Shown: positions 8,687-18,057, numbered from the stretch's first letter. The stretch: DNA of 64,000 nucleotides from Noviherbaspirillum massiliense JC206 (GCF_000312045.1 NZ_HE978634.1:2807875-2871874), one strand, 5' to 3'. The notes: generated from the letters alone by a model not told the origin. Program-made: numbers and translations.

Positions 8687-9138
8687 GAACCGATATCGGC
8701 ATCCACGCCGGTTCCACCGGGCTGGCCGTCCGCACCGAAGGAAAACACATCAACTTCGCCTTTGACACCAGGCGACATGTATTGGTAAGGATTCCCCCAC
8801 GGGTCATTCGGCAACTTGTCGACATAGCCCCCGGTTTTCCAGTTGGGCGCGGCCGGTCCGTTGGTCGGCTTGCTGATCAGCGCCTGCAAGCCTTGTTCCG
8901 TGGTCGGATAGCGCTGGTTGTCGAGCTTGTAAAGCTTGAGTGCCTGCATCAGCGTGGAGATGTCCTGGCGTGCCGCGGTAATGCGCGCGTCGTCAGTACG
9001 CCCCATCAGCTTGGGAACGACCAGTGCTGCCAGAATGCCCATGATGACCACGACCACCATGATTTCAATCAGGGTAAAACCGCGTTGCATTTTTCGGGCA
9101 GGCCAAGGACGAGTGCGAATGGGAGAAGCTTTATGCAT
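8674..9138 (-). CDS. gspG: Type II secretion major pseudopilin GspG
   Basis: Main subunit of the pseudopilus. The motif RG|FTLIEIMVVVVIMGILAALV is followed by the diagnostic GspG calcium and loop regions (PTTEQGLQALISKP, DPWGNPYQYMSPG, DVFSFGADGQPGG). From the ATG at 9138 the protein has 154 residues with a 20-residue leader and an A/G-rich ribosome site (AAGAAAA). An ATG at 9090 (MQRGF, 138 residues) is an alternative start. It is the first gene of the gsp operon, so gspG expression is probably highest. Confidence 0.95.
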   Translation of the reverse strand: MHKASPIRTRPWPARKMQRGFTLIEIMVVVVIMGILAALVVPKLMGRTDDARITAARQDISTLMQALKLYKLDNQRYPTTEQGLQALISKPTNGPAAPNWKTGGYVDKLPNDPWGNPYQYMSPGVKGEVDVFSFGADGQPGGTGVDADIGSWDQ

Positions 9139-9687
9139 AAGGATTTTCTTGGGATATTTACAAAAGAAGTGAAACAGTCGGAGTATATGCTGAAGCGGCG
9201 GCATTAATATGTTTTTGTCAAGCCCGCCACTCGCTTGGCCGATGCGTGGCCATCATGAATTGACCCCGGGCGCACGAAAAAGTGCCTGCAATATAGTTGA
9301 TTCCAATAATCTTTCTTGGCAGCTGCAGAGGCATCGCTGTTTTCTTGGCTGATTTTTCAAGAAAGTCTCCTGATTAATTGTCCAAGGGGCAAAAAAAGGC
9401 GGCTTATCTGCCTGGCATCGGTTCCATCTCACAAGGGTGCTGCTTCTTGTCACGTGTCGGCTTACTATGCAGCAACAGCTTTATTGCCATATTGACTTTG
9501 CACAATCTTCTTGCCATGCCACAAAGTATGCGAGGCATTACTGGCAAAAAAGCTAGTCATTCCACGCGTTTGTCTTGCTTCTCAAGGGAAGGGGTGAAAC
9601 GGCTTGAGCCGCTCTGGCTTCAAGGAACCAATCCAGCCGGGATGCACTCTGCGCAACTATCAGCTGCCCGCCCGAAGGAGCCTGCCC
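9139..9687. other. Intergenic region between gspG and the cupin gene
   Basis: About 550 bases between the divergent gspG (minus) and cupin (plus) genes. I see no convincing gene. It holds the likely gsp promoter (9182-9221). A motif TTTCTTGG occurs near 9143, 9312 and 9341; the last forms a 7-base inverted repeat with CAAGAAA at 9358-9364. Base composition is more AT-rich than the surroundings, as expected for a control region. Confidence 0.5.
9182..9221 (-). promoter_or_regulatory. Candidate promoter of the gsp operon
   Basis: On the minus strand a perfect TTGACA (9221-9216) lies upstream of a TATACT hexamer (9187-9182), about 44 bases before the gspG start. Spacing between them is 28 bases, too long for one sigma-70 site, so they may belong to different promoters or only TATACT may be used with a weak -35. 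Confidence 0.3.
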
Positions 9688-10023
9688 ATGTCCCTGCACC
9701 ATGTCACATCCGGCGAAGTATTTACCTTTCACCCACTGAAGGAAACGCTGGAAGAAACGATCTCCCACGCCTTGTTCAAGTCTTCCTCGCTCGAAGTGAT
9801 ACGCATGGTGCTACGCCAGGGCAGGTCGGTGCCGGAACATCATGTGGGCGGTGAACTCACCATGCAATGTCTGGAAGGCGCGGTGCAGCTGACCGCGCAC
9901 GGCAGAACACAGACACTGCATGCAGGGGAAATGCTCTACCTAGAAGGCAGCGTCCCCTACTCGCTACAGGCAGTGGAAAACTGTTCGCTGCTGCTGACCA
10001 TCGTACTAAAGCGCGATGACTGA
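9688..10023 (+). CDS. Small cupin-domain protein
   Basis: A 111-residue single-domain cupin. The metal-site motifs are partly visible: PEHHVGGELTMQCLEG resembles cupin motif 1 (HH...E...G), and the second motif (YLEGSVPYSLQAVENCSLLL) lacks the usual histidine, so catalysis is doubtful and a binding or sensing role is possible. The ATG at 9688 was chosen because GAAGGAG lies 7 bases upstream; an in-frame ATG at 9604 would add an unlikely extension. It stands alone, convergent with the glycerate kinase gene. Confidence 0.75.
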   Translation: MSLHHVTSGEVFTFHPLKETLEETISHALFKSSSLEVIRMVLRQGRSVPEHHVGGELTMQCLEGAVQLTAHGRTQTLHAGEMLYLEGSVPYSLQAVENCSLLLTIVLKRDD

Positions 10024-10045
10024 ATGCTGATGGCCAAGCCGGCCG

Positions 10046-11314
10046 TCACAGAATCAGCACGGCCCGGAAGTCATTCACATTGGTACGGGTGGGACCGGTG
10101 GTGACCAGGTCGCCGAGGGCCTGGAAGAAGCCGTAGCCGTCATTGTTCTCGAGCAAGGCGCGCGCTTGCAGGTTTTGGCTGACGGCACGGGCAAGCGCAT
10201 CGGGCGTGCAAATCGCGCCGGCATTGTCCTCGGAGCCATCGATACCATCGGTGTCGCAAGCCAGGGCGTACACACCGGGGCAGCCATCCAGGGCCACCGC
10301 CAGGCTCAGCAAGAATTCCGCGTTGCGCCCGCCGCGTCCCTGTCCGCGCACCGTGACCGTGGTTTCACCCCCGGACAAGAGCACGCAGGGCTTGGCCATC
10401 GGTTGGTTGCGCCTGGCAATCTGGCGGGCAATGGCGGCATGCACTTGCCCCACATCGCGCGCTTCGCCTTCGATATCATCAGACAGGATGTAAGGCGTGA
10501 TGCCTGCCGCCCGCGCCCGCGCTGCAGCGGCTTCCAGCGCATCCTGGGCGTTGGCAATGACTTGGTAGCGATCGCTGGCAAAACGGGCATCGCCGGGTTT
10601 CGGCGTTTCCCCGGCCCCCGATTCCAAGTGCCGGCGCACATTGTCAGGCACGTCCAGGCCATACTTGCGCATGATCGCCAGAGCATCGGCGCAGGTAGTG
10701 GGATCGGGCAGGGTCGGGCCGCTGGCTATGATGCCCGGGTCGTCGCCTGGCACATCGGAAATCAGCAAGGTCACGACTTGCGCCGGAGCGCATGCCAAGC
10801 CCAGGCGCCCGCCCTTGATGGCGGATAAATGCTTGCGCACGCAATTCATTTCGGAAATTGTGGCGCCGCTTTTGAGCAAAGCTTTGTTGATCGCCTGCTT
10901 CTGCTCGAGGGTGATGCCGGGCGCGGGCAAGGCAAGCAAGGCCGAGCCGCCGCCGGAGATCAGGCACAGCACCAGGTCATGTTCGGTCAAGCCCTGCACC
11001 ATGTCCAGCATGCGTGCCGCCGCTTGCCGTCCCGCTTCATCCGGCACCGGGTGCGCTGCTTCCACCACTTCAATGCGCCGGCAATCCGCGCCATGGCCGT
11101 AGCGCGTTACCACCAGCCCCGAGAGCTCGCCCTGCCAATAGTCTTCCACCACTTTGGCCATGGCCGCTGCCCCCTTGCCCGCGCCTATGACCAGGGTGCG
11201 GCCCTTGGCTGGCGGCGCCGGTAAATGGGGCGGCAGGCATTTCTCGGCGCTGACGGCCGCGACGGCACTACCATACAAATCGAGCAAGAATTGGCGGGGA
11301 TCGGAGAGCGACAT
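10046..11314 (-). CDS. Glycerate 2-kinase, MOFRL/TtuD family
   Basis: A 422-residue protein with the DUF4147 N-terminal domain (VIGAGKGAAAMAKVVEDYW near residue 40; ISGGGSALLALPAPGITL near 118) and the C-terminal MOFRL domain (about 300-415; VLLSGGETTVTVRGQGRGGR and LACDTDGIDGSEDNAGA). The family phosphorylates D-glycerate to 2-phosphoglycerate; older annotation calls members hydroxypyruvate reductase (TtuD). It lies 15 bases downstream of gpsA on the same strand, possibly co-transcribed. The reaction assignment follows family knowledge. Confidence 0.9.
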   Translation of the reverse strand: MSLSDPRQFLLDLYGSAVAAVSAEKCLPPHLPAPPAKGRTLVIGAGKGAAAMAKVVEDYWQGELSGLVVTRYGHGADCRRIEVVEAAHPVPDEAGRQAAARMLDMVQGLTEHDLVLCLISGGGSALLALPAPGITLEQKQAINKALLKSGATISEMNCVRKHLSAIKGGRLGLACAPAQVVTLLISDVPGDDPGIIASGPTLPDPTTCADALAIMRKYGLDVPDNVRRHLESGAGETPKPGDARFASDRYQVIANAQDALEAAAARARAAGITPYILSDDIEGEARDVGQVHAAIARQIARRNQPMAKPCVLLSGGETTVTVRGQGRGGRNAEFLLSLAVALDGCPGVYALACDTDGIDGSEDNAGAICTPDALARAVSQNLQARALLENNDGYGFFQALGDLVTTGPTRTNVNDFRAVLIL

Positions 11315-11329
11315 GGTTTGTTTTCCTGT

Positions 11330-12328
11330 TCAGGCCGCTTCCTCGCGCGGGTCGCGCGACAGCAGCTGCGTCACCATTTCCCTTGGCGAGTCGCCGTCGA
11401 ACAGGACGCCTGCCACGGCATTGGTAATGGGCATTTCGATGCCATGCTGTTGCGCCAGCGCACGCACCGCCTGAGCGCAGCGCACGCCTTCGGCGACATG
11501 ACCGAGTTCGGCGACGATGGCATTGAGTTTTTTTCCCTGGGCCAGACCGAGGCCAACCTGACGATTGCGCGACAAGTCGCCGGTACAGGTCAGGATGAGG
11601 TCGCCGACACCGGTCAGGCCCATGAAAGTTTCGGATCGACCACCAAGCGCCACGCCGAGTCGCGTGATTTCGGCCAAGCCGCGCGTGATCAGCGCGGCGC
11701 GCGCATTCAGCCCGAGCCCCATGCCATCAACCACACCGGTCGCGATCGCAAGAATGTTCTTTACGGCACCGCCGACTTCGACGCCAATCAGGTCATCGGA
11801 CGAATAGACGCGGATATTGCGCCCATGGGCCGCCTGCACCACCCGGTCGCGCAGAGCGGCCGTTCCGGATGCCACAGTCAATGCACAAGGCAGGCCGCGC
11901 GCGACTTCCTGCGCGAACGAGGGTCCGGACAAGGCGCCATGGGGAATGCTATCGCCCAACACCTCGCGCACCATCTGATGCGGCAGCAGCCGGGTGTCCT
12001 GCTCAAAGCCTTTGCACAGCCAGATGAGGTTCGGGATGGGGCGTTCCTTCAGCCGCTGCACGAGCGGGCGCAATCCTGCCACAGCAGTGGCCGCAATCAG
12101 GAGCGCAGGGCCATCATTGACATGCGCGATCGCAGCCTCGAAATCCGCAGTCACGCGCAATCCCTCTGGCAGCTTGAAGCCCGGCAGGTAGGCGCGATTT
12201 TCGCGCTGCTGCTCCGCCTCGCGCATGGCTTCCTCATCCCGCCCCCAGAGGACGATCTGATGCCGGTCGGCCAGCGCAATTGCCAGCGCAGTGCCCCAGG
12301 CACCTGCGCCGAGGACGCCGATCTTCAT
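11330..12328 (-). CDS. gpsA: Glycerol-3-phosphate dehydrogenase [NAD(P)+]
   Basis: Cytoplasmic enzyme of 332 residues making sn-glycerol 3-phosphate from DHAP for phospholipid synthesis. It shows the N-terminal Rossmann motif [10 protein letters not shown] (residues 7-16), the GxG-rich nucleotide region, the signature around [17 protein letters not shown] with catalytic Lys, and the C-terminal [14 protein letters not shown] motif. The ATG at 12328 (MKIGVLGAG) gives the family-typical start; another in-frame ATG at 12355 adds nine residues. Confidence 0.96.
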   Translation of the reverse strand: MKIGVLGAGAWGTALAIALADRHQIVLWGRDEEAMREAEQQRENRAYLPGFKLPEGLRVTADFEAAIAHVNDGPALLIAATAVAGLRPLVQRLKERPIPNLIWLCKGFEQDTRLLPHQMVREVLGDSIPHGALSGPSFAQEVARGLPCALTVASGTAALRDRVVQAAHGRNIRVYSSDDLIGVEVGGAVKNILAIATGVVDGMGLGLNARAALITRGLAEITRLGVALGGRSETFMGLTGVGDLILTCTGDLSRNRQVGLGLAQGKKLNAIVAELGHVAEGVRCAQAVRALAQQHGIEMPITNAVAGVLFDGDSPREMVTQLLSRDPREEAA

Positions 12329-12369
12329 GGGACTGATCGCGAGATTTTCTTGCATGGGAAACGGCAGCC

Positions 12370-12816
12370 TTATTCGCCCCAGATCTCGGCCGCCTTCACG
12401 AAGCCGGCCTGGCCATCACGATGCCGGACCCTGATCCAGCTGGAGGCGACCGGATCGGCCAGTTCGAGCAGCACGCCCTTGTCGGCGGTAAAGACGAGGG
12501 GTGCATTATCATCCGCCGCAGTCCGCACCTTGGCGCTTGCCGCGCTGACGATCACGCTGCGCCTGGGGGACAGCATTTTCGATTCAATCCAGGACAGGTC
12601 GCCGGAGGCATCGCGCACCTTGGTCCAGGCGCCGTAGGTCAGCACCACTTCAACCGGCATGCCGCGTGGGGCGATGAATACCTTGCGCCCTTTTTCGGTA
12701 GGCGCATCGTACAGCACGGCCGGGGCCGCCCCTACCGACCTGAATTCGGTGGCATGCGCCACGCCGCACGCAGCAAAGACCAAGGCAAGGAAAGCGATTG
12801 GGCGCGCAAATTTCAT
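12370..12816 (-). CDS. Secreted bacterial SH3-domain protein
   Basis: A 148-residue protein with a clear signal peptide (cleavage after VAHA) followed by two SH3-like repeats (about 28-80 and 86-145; the first with [13 protein letters not shown] and WIESKML, the second with [13 protein letters not shown] and [10 protein letters not shown]). Such proteins bind peptidoglycan or other ligands in the periplasm. It sits between secB and gpsA on the same strand. Specific role unknown. Confidence 0.8.
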   Translation of the reverse strand: MKFARPIAFLALVFAACGVAHATEFRSVGAAPAVLYDAPTEKGRKVFIAPRGMPVEVVLTYGAWTKVRDASGDLSWIESKMLSPRRSVIVSAASAKVRTAADDNAPLVFTADKGVLLELADPVASSWIRVRHRDGQAGFVKAAEIWGE

Positions 12817-12919
12817 TCGAGACCTTTGGCGATGTTCTTCAGGTGATTAGGCGAAGACGTGGGCGGAACCCGGCCGACACGTCAGGCAAGCCGGCCGGGG
12901 CAAATCCGCCAGGCGGAAT

Positions 12920-13417
12920 TCAGTGCTTGGCTGCGGTACCGTCGGGCATCACAATGCCGGAGCCGCCTTGCTGTTGCTGCTGCTCGGCCAGTGCCTGCAG
13001 GCGCTGCTGGTAGAAAGCCTCGAAATTGATCTCCGCCAGGTGCACCGGCGGAAAGCCCGCGCGGGTAATCGCATCGGCCAGGTTGGCGCGCAGGTAGGGA
13101 TATACGATATTCGGGCAGCCGATGCCCAGCAGGGGATCAAGCTGCGCTTCAGGAATGTTGCGTGCCTCGAAAATTCCAGCCTGCTTGCCTTCAACCAGGA
13201 AGGCAATCTTGTCCTTGATCTTCGCGGTCACGGTGATCGTGACGGTGGATTCGAAAACCCCGTCAGCCAGCGCTTCCGCGCCAACGTCAACCGCTACTTC
13301 GATATTGGGAGCTTCCTGCTCGAGGAAGATGGCCGGGGAATTCGGCTGCTCCAGCGACAAATCCTTCAGGTAGACGCGCTGGATCTGGAATACGGGTTGC
13401 TGGTTCTGGTCGGACAT
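12920..13417 (-). CDS. secB: Protein-export chaperone SecB
   Basis: A 165-residue cytoplasmic chaperone that keeps preproteins unfolded and passes them to SecA. The sequence carries SecB hallmarks: [14 protein letters not shown] near the start, [20 protein letters not shown] in the middle and [16 protein letters not shown] near the C-terminus, then a Gln-rich tail. It starts at ATG 13417 (a TTG lies one codon earlier). It is grouped with grxC and a rhodanese, as is usual in betaproteobacteria. Confidence 0.97.
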   Translation of the reverse strand: MSDQNQQPVFQIQRVYLKDLSLEQPNSPAIFLEQEAPNIEVAVDVGAEALADGVFESTVTITVTAKIKDKIAFLVEGKQAGIFEARNIPEAQLDPLLGIGCPNIVYPYLRANLADAITRAGFPPVHLAEINFEAFYQQRLQALAEQQQQQGGSGIVMPDGTAAKH

Positions 13418-13487
13418 CAAGAGCTTTCAGTAGGATTGACGAAGGACGGCGGTGCGCCGCCCGCGTGGAGGACCTTGCCTGCCGCGC

Positions 13488-13751
13488 TTACGCGCCTTTC
13501 AGCAGAGGATCCAGTTTACCGCTGTGATCGAGGGCGCTCAAGTCGTCGAAGCCGCCCACATGGGTGTCGCCAATGTAAATCTGCGGGACGGTACGGCGGC
13601 CGGTTTTCTGCATCATCTCGGCGCGCTGTTCAGGATCAAGATCGATCCGGATTTTCTCGATGTGTTCGACACCCTTGGCTTTCAACAGGCGCTCCGCCAT
13701 CATGCAATAGGGGCAAACGCCAGTGCTGTACATCAATACTCGTGCAGTCAT
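13488..13751 (-). CDS. grxC: Glutaredoxin 3
   Basis: An 87-residue glutathione-dependent disulfide reductase with the dithiol site CPYC (residues 11-14), the cis-Pro motif RRTVPQIYI and the glutathione-binding GGFDDL near the C-terminus. A much longer in-frame reading extends upstream into the rhodanese gene, but the ATG at 13751 gives the normal family length. It lies 13 bases downstream of the rhodanese gene and 70 bases upstream of secB. Confidence 0.96.
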   Translation of the reverse strand: MTARVLMYSTGVCPYCMMAERLLKAKGVEHIEKIRIDLDPEQRAEMMQKTGRRTVPQIYIGDTHVGGFDDLSALDHSGKLDPLLKGA

Positions 13752-13764
13752 GCTGATGCCTCCA

Positions 13765-14166
13765 TTATTTCGCCAACGGCAAGCCCTGCCCTTGCCATGC
13801 ATTGAGGCCGCCTTGCAGGCCGACCACTTGATTGAAACCAGCCTTCTTGAGCTGCGATGCCGCCTTGCCCGAATTGGTGCCGGACTGGCAGACGACGATG
13901 ACCGTCTTCGACTTGAACTTGTCGAGTTCGGAAATTCTGCCAGGCAATTCCTTGAGAGGGATATTCTTTGCGTCACGCATATGACCGGCAGCAAACTGAG
14001 CCGGATCGCGCACGTCTAGAATGAGCGCCTTTCCCTGATTAATAAGTTGGGTGGCTTGCAATGAGGTGAGATTGTTGCCGCGTCGCTGCACGTTCGGCCA
14101 CAGCAATGCGCCGCCGGAGATGGCTGCAATGGCAATGAGCCAGATATTGTCGATGATGAATTTCAC
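13765..14166 (-). CDS. Membrane-anchored rhodanese-like protein (YibN type)
   Basis: A 133-residue protein with one N-terminal membrane anchor (IWLIAIAAISGGALLW) and a single rhodanese domain (about 35-130). The active-site loop is CQSGTNSG with the catalytic Cys near residue 92. The equivalent E. coli gene, yibN, also lies next to grxC and secB. It probably handles persulfide or redox sulfur; the physiological substrate is unknown. Confidence 0.88.
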   Translation of the reverse strand: MKFIIDNIWLIAIAAISGGALLWPNVQRRGNNLTSLQATQLINQGKALILDVRDPAQFAAGHMRDAKNIPLKELPGRISELDKFKSKTVIVVCQSGTNSGKAASQLKKAGFNQVVGLQGGLNAWQGQGLPLAK

Positions 14167-14193
14167 TTGAATTTCGCGTGGTTGAAATGGTTA

Positions 14194-14234
14194 AGGGTCC
14201 ATTAATAGACCCTAAGCAATCCCGCCATTATAAA
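14194..14234 (+). promoter_or_regulatory. Candidate gpmA promoter with overlapping inverted repeat
   Basis: TAGACC (14206-14211) and TATAAA (14229-14234) are spaced by 17 bases and lie about 74 bases upstream of gpmA. The inverted repeat AGGGTC-N8-GACCCT (14194-14199 and 14208-14213) overlaps the -35 hexamer, a position typical of a repressor site. It lies in the 141-base region divergent from the rhodanese gene. Confidence 0.4.
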
Positions 14235-14307
14235 ATAGAAGGCGAAGCACGATTGCAGCTGCCATTCCGGCCCTGAAAAATTTCCTCCAACATTTCCCGT
14301 TTCAACC

Positions 14308-15054
14308 ATGTACAAAATCGTTTTGATGCGCCACGGCGAATCCACGTGGAATCTCGACAACCGCTTTACCGGCTGGACCGATGTCGATCTGACTGAAAAA
14401 GGCATGGCCGAAGCCCGGCAGGCAGGCAAGATCCTGAAGGAAGCCGGATTCATGTTCGACCTGTGCTACACCTCGGTGCTCAAGCGCGCAATCCGCACCT
14501 TGTGGCTGACGCTCGACGAGATGGACCTGATGTGGCTGCCCGTCGTTCACAGCTGGCGCCTGAACGAACGCCACTACGGCGCCCTGCAAGGCTTGAACAA
14601 GGCGGAAACCGCCGCCAAGTACGGCGACGAGCAGGTTCTGGTCTGGCGCCGCAGCTATGACACCCCACCCAATCCGCTGGAAGAAAACGATCCGCGCACC
14701 TCATTCAACGACCCGCGCTATGCGAAGCTGAAAAGGGAGGAAATTCCGCTTACCGAATGCCTCAAGGACACCGTGGCGCGCGTGATGCCAGTCTGGAATG
14801 AATCGATCGCGCCGGCGATCCGTGCAGGCAAGCGCATCATCATTTCGGCGCACGGCAACAGCCTGCGCGCCCTGATCAAGAGTCTGGACGGCATCAGCGA
14901 TGAAGACATCGTGGGCCTGAACATTCCCAACGGGCAGCCGCTGGTGTACGAACTGGATGCGGACCTGAAGCCGATCAAGAAATATTACCTGGGCGATCAG
15001 GCAGCCATCGAGGCGGCCATGAAAGCGGTGGCGAACCAGGGGAAATCGAAGTAA
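14308..15054 (+). CDS. gpmA: 2,3-bisphosphoglycerate-dependent phosphoglycerate mutase
   Basis: Glycolytic enzyme of 248 residues interconverting 3- and 2-phosphoglycerate. The catalytic RHGES motif is at residues 8-12 (MRHGESTWN), followed by [13 protein letters not shown], the [12 protein letters not shown] signature near 88 and the second histidine in [11 protein letters not shown] near 182. Length and motifs match the cofactor-dependent family throughout. It starts a plus-strand run with envC 11 bases downstream. Confidence 0.97.
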   Translation: MYKIVLMRHGESTWNLDNRFTGWTDVDLTEKGMAEARQAGKILKEAGFMFDLCYTSVLKRAIRTLWLTLDEMDLMWLPVVHSWRLNERHYGALQGLNKAETAAKYGDEQVLVWRRSYDTPPNPLEENDPRTSFNDPRYAKLKREEIPLTECLKDTVARVMPVWNESIAPAIRAGKRIIISAHGNSLRALIKSLDGISDEDIVGLNIPNGQPLVYELDADLKPIKKYYLGDQAAIEAAMKAVANQGKSK

Positions 15055-15065
15055 TACGTCCGTTC

Positions 15066-16478
15066 ATGCAGCCCGGCGGTCATTCGAAGCGCGTCCCGGC
15101 AAGGTCGCGGCACCCCGCTCGCTGGCGCGGGCTGGGTGTGGCCGGGATGGCGCTGGCGCTCGCACTTGCCTTGCCATCCGCCCAGAGCGCCAAGCTCTCG
15201 GAACGCTCCAGGCAAAAGCGGGACGCCGAAGCCGAACGTGCCGAACTGCAGCAAAAGCTGAATGCGCTCAAGCGCGACATCAACCGTACGGAAACCGCAA
15301 AAGGCCATGCTGCCGATGCACTGGCGGAATCGGAAGCGGCGATATCGGATGCCAATCGTGCACTGCGCGACCTGGCCGACGAGCAGCGCCGGACCGAGGC
15401 AAAACTGAGCAGGCTGTCCCGCGAACAGGAACGCCTCGCCAGACTGGTGGAAGCACAGCGCGGGCAACTGGGGCGGCTGCTGCGGGAGCAATACGCCGCC
15501 GGCAACGAGGACAGGATGAAGCTGCTGCTGTCCGGCGACAATCCGAACCGCATCAACCGGGAGCTGCAATACCTCGGTTATGCATCGCAAGCCCAGGCCA
15601 AGCTGATCGGTTCGCTGCGCACCAACCTGCAATCGATCGAGGCCAACAAGGCCGATGTTCAGGGCGCTCGGGATGAATTGTCGGAAATCGCGCAGGAACA
15701 GCGCGAGCAAAAGGCACAGCTGGAAAAGGAAAAGGCCCGGCGCACCGTCCTGCTGTCCCAGTTGTCGAACAAGCTCTCGGAACAGCGCAGGCAGGCGGGC
15801 AACATCGAGCGCGACCAGCATCGGCTGGGCGCCCTGGTCGAGCGGCTGAACCGCTTGATCGAAGAGCAACAGAAGGCCGAGGCGGCGGCCCGGGAAAAGC
15901 GCCGACAGGAGCAACTGGCCCGCATGCGGGAAAAGGCACGGGAGCAGGAAAGCGCCACCCGGCGGGATACACCGGCCGTGGCCAAGAATCCCAATCCGGA
16001 TGCGATCGACGATGATGAACCACCGGCAAGAGCCTTGGCGCGGAATGAACTCGTGCCGGAGGCCAGCGTCAAAAACGCACGACCGTTCAAGGCGCTGCGC
16101 GGCCATTTGCACCTGCCGGTGCAAGGCGAATTGATTGCAAAATACGGCAGCAAGCGCGGCGATGCACCCAGCTGGAAAGGTTTGTTCATCCGCGCACAGG
16201 AAGGCGCGGAAGTGAAAGCCGTGGCAAGCGGGCGGGTCATCTTCGCCGACTGGCTGCGCGGCTTCGGCAATCTCATCATCGTCGATCATGGCGATCAATA
16301 CATGACGATTTATGGTAATAATCAAGCCGTTCTGAAACAGGCTGGCGATACTGTCAAGACAGGCGATATCATTGCCAGTGCCGGCAACAGCGGCGGCAGC
16401 GAGCAATCGGGTTTATACTTCGAAATGCGGCATCAGGGCCGCGCATTCGACCCCTTGGACTGGGTAACTATTAGGTGA
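15066..16478 (+). CDS. envC: EnvC-type murein hydrolase activator
   Basis: A 470-residue periplasmic protein: N-terminal signal segment (about 25-43), long coiled-coil (about 45-280, rich in Glu, Gln, Arg and Lys) and a C-terminal LytM/M23 domain (about 345-470). The LytM zinc ligands appear lost: the HxxxD site reads SWKGLFIRA, and the final HxH region reads LYFEMRHQG. This is the pattern of EnvC, which activates amidases rather than cutting the wall itself. ctpA follows after 3 bases. Confidence 0.9.
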   Translation: MQPGGHSKRVPARSRHPARWRGLGVAGMALALALALPSAQSAKLSERSRQKRDAEAERAELQQKLNALKRDINRTETAKGHAADALAESEAAISDANRALRDLADEQRRTEAKLSRLSREQERLARLVEAQRGQLGRLLREQYAAGNEDRMKLLLSGDNPNRINRELQYLGYASQAQAKLIGSLRTNLQSIEANKADVQGARDELSEIAQEQREQKAQLEKEKARRTVLLSQLSNKLSEQRRQAGNIERDQHRLGALVERLNRLIEEQQKAEAAAREKRRQEQLARMREKAREQESATRRDTPAVAKNPNPDAIDDDEPPARALARNELVPEASVKNARPFKALRGHLHLPVQGELIAKYGSKRGDAPSWKGLFIRAQEGAEVKAVASGRVIFADWLRGFGNLIIVDHGDQYMTIYGNNQAVLKQAGDTVKTGDIIASAGNSGGSEQSGLYFEMRHQGRAFDPLDWVTIR

Positions 16479-16481
16479 CAC

Positions 16482-17945
16482 ATGGGCAGCAAACTCAAGA
16501 ATTTCGGCCTCATCGGCTTGGGCGTGATCGCTGGCATCGCCGGTTCGATGCAATTCGAAGCGAACGCACAAAAAAGCACTGCCAACCTGCCGGTAGATGA
16601 ACTGCGGCAGCTGGCTGACGTGTTCGGCCTGATCAAGTCCGACTATGTCGAGCCGGTAGAAGATAAGAAGCTGCTCACCGAGGCCATCTCCGGCATGGTG
16701 GCATCGCTCGATCCGCATTCCGCCTACCTGGACAAGAAGGCATTCAAGGAACTGCGCGAGGGTACGCAGGGCCGCTTCGTCGGCCTCGGCATCGAGGTCG
16801 GAATGGAGGACGGTTACGTCAAGGTGATCTCGCCGATCGAGGACTCGCCGGCCTACAAGGCGGGCCTGAAGGCAGGTGACCTGATCACCCGGCTCGACTC
16901 GACGCCGGTCAAGGGCATGACTCTGGACGAGGCGGTCAAGCGCATGCGCGGCGAGCCGAATACCAAGATCACGCTGACCGTCGCCCGCAAGGAAGAAGAC
17001 AAGCCCCTGATCTTCACGATCGTGCGCCAGGAAATCCGCGTGCAGAGCGTGAAGGCGAAGATGGTCGAGCCAGGCTATGCCTGGCTGCGCGTATCGCAAT
17101 TCCAGGAGCCGACGGTGGACGATCTGGCGAAGAAACTCACCGCCCTGTACTCTCAGGAGCCGAACATCAAGGGCATCGTGCTGGATCTGCGCAATGACCC
17201 GGGCGGCGTGCTGCCGGGAGCGATCGGCGTCTCCGCCGCCTTCCTGCCGAAGGATGTGCCGGTAGTATCGACCAACGGCCAGTTGCCCGATTCGAAAGCC
17301 ACCTTCTATGCGCGCCGCGAGTTCTATACCTCCTCGCGCGCCGCGACCAGCGATCCGCTGGCAAAACTGCCGGAAGCGGTGAAGAAGGTGCCGATGGTAG
17401 TGCTGGTCAATACCGGTTCCGCCTCTGCCTCCGAAATCGTGGCGGGCGCCCTGCAGGATTACAAGCGCGCCACCATCATGGGCAGCCAGACTTTCGGCAA
17501 GGGCTCGGTGCAGACGATCCGCCAGCTGACCGCCGATACCGCAGTCAAGCTGACCACTGCGCGCTATTACACGCCGAACGGCCGCTCGATTCAGGCCAAG
17601 GGCATCGTGCCTGACCTGATGGTCGACGAGACCGCGGAGGGCGACGGCCTGAACGGTCTGCGCCTGCGCGAAGCCGACTTGCAGAAGCATTTGTCGAACG
17701 ACAAGGACAAGGATGAAGTCAAGGGCAAGGTGGATGAGCTCGAGGAAGAGCAGCGCCTGGCGGCCCTGGAGAAAAAGCGCAAGCCCTTGGAATTCGGCAG
17801 CAAGGATGACTTCCAGCTGGCACAAGCGCTCAATCATCTGAAGGGCTTGCCGGTCCAGTTGTCCAAGTCGAAAGTGGTCGAAAGCAAGAAAGAGACGACC
17901 ATCAACGACGAAGACAAGGACAAGAAACACAACGACAAGAAATAA
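16482..17945 (+). CDS. ctpA: S41 family C-terminal processing protease
   Basis: A 487-residue exported serine protease. It has an N-terminal membrane/signal segment (about 7-22), a PDZ domain (about 95-180, GRFVGLGIEVG and SPAYKAGLKAGDLI), and the S41 catalytic core with Ser in NTGSASASEIVAGAL (about 310-325) and Lys in TFGKGSVQ. The C-terminal 60 residues are very Lys/Asp rich. EnvC and CtpA are commonly adjacent, and both act on cell-wall enzyme turnover. A terminator follows. Confidence 0.95.
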   Translation: MGSKLKNFGLIGLGVIAGIAGSMQFEANAQKSTANLPVDELRQLADVFGLIKSDYVEPVEDKKLLTEAISGMVASLDPHSAYLDKKAFKELREGTQGRFVGLGIEVGMEDGYVKVISPIEDSPAYKAGLKAGDLITRLDSTPVKGMTLDEAVKRMRGEPNTKITLTVARKEEDKPLIFTIVRQEIRVQSVKAKMVEPGYAWLRVSQFQEPTVDDLAKKLTALYSQEPNIKGIVLDLRNDPGGVLPGAIGVSAAFLPKDVPVVSTNGQLPDSKATFYARREFYTSSRAATSDPLAKLPEAVKKVPMVVLVNTGSASASEIVAGALQDYKRATIMGSQTFGKGSVQTIRQLTADTAVKLTTARYYTPNGRSIQAKGIVPDLMVDETAEGDGLNGLRLREADLQKHLSNDKDKDEVKGKVDELEEEQRLAALEKKRKPLEFGSKDDFQLAQALNHLKGLPVQLSKSKVVESKKETTINDEDKDKKHNDKK

Positions 17946-17963
17946 GCGCAACCAGCCATGAAC

Positions 17964-17992
17964 AAGGCCGCAGCGATGCGGCCTTTTCTTTT
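17964..17992 (+). terminator. Intrinsic terminator after ctpA
   Basis: AAGGCCGC-AGCGAT-GCGGCCTT forms an 8-base perfect stem with a 6-base loop, followed directly by TTCTTTTG. It lies 19 bases after the ctpA stop and ends the gpmA-envC-ctpA unit. Confidence 0.85.
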
Positions 17993-18057
17993 GTGCGCCA
18001 CTACAATAGGCGATGACCGAACAGCCATTCCAGCGAACTGCCATCTTGGAACCAACC

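Noticed and set aside
9205-9687. A gspC or other small gene upstream of gspG
   Set aside because: No signal-anchor plus PDZ or HR-domain pattern and no ribosome site in any frame.
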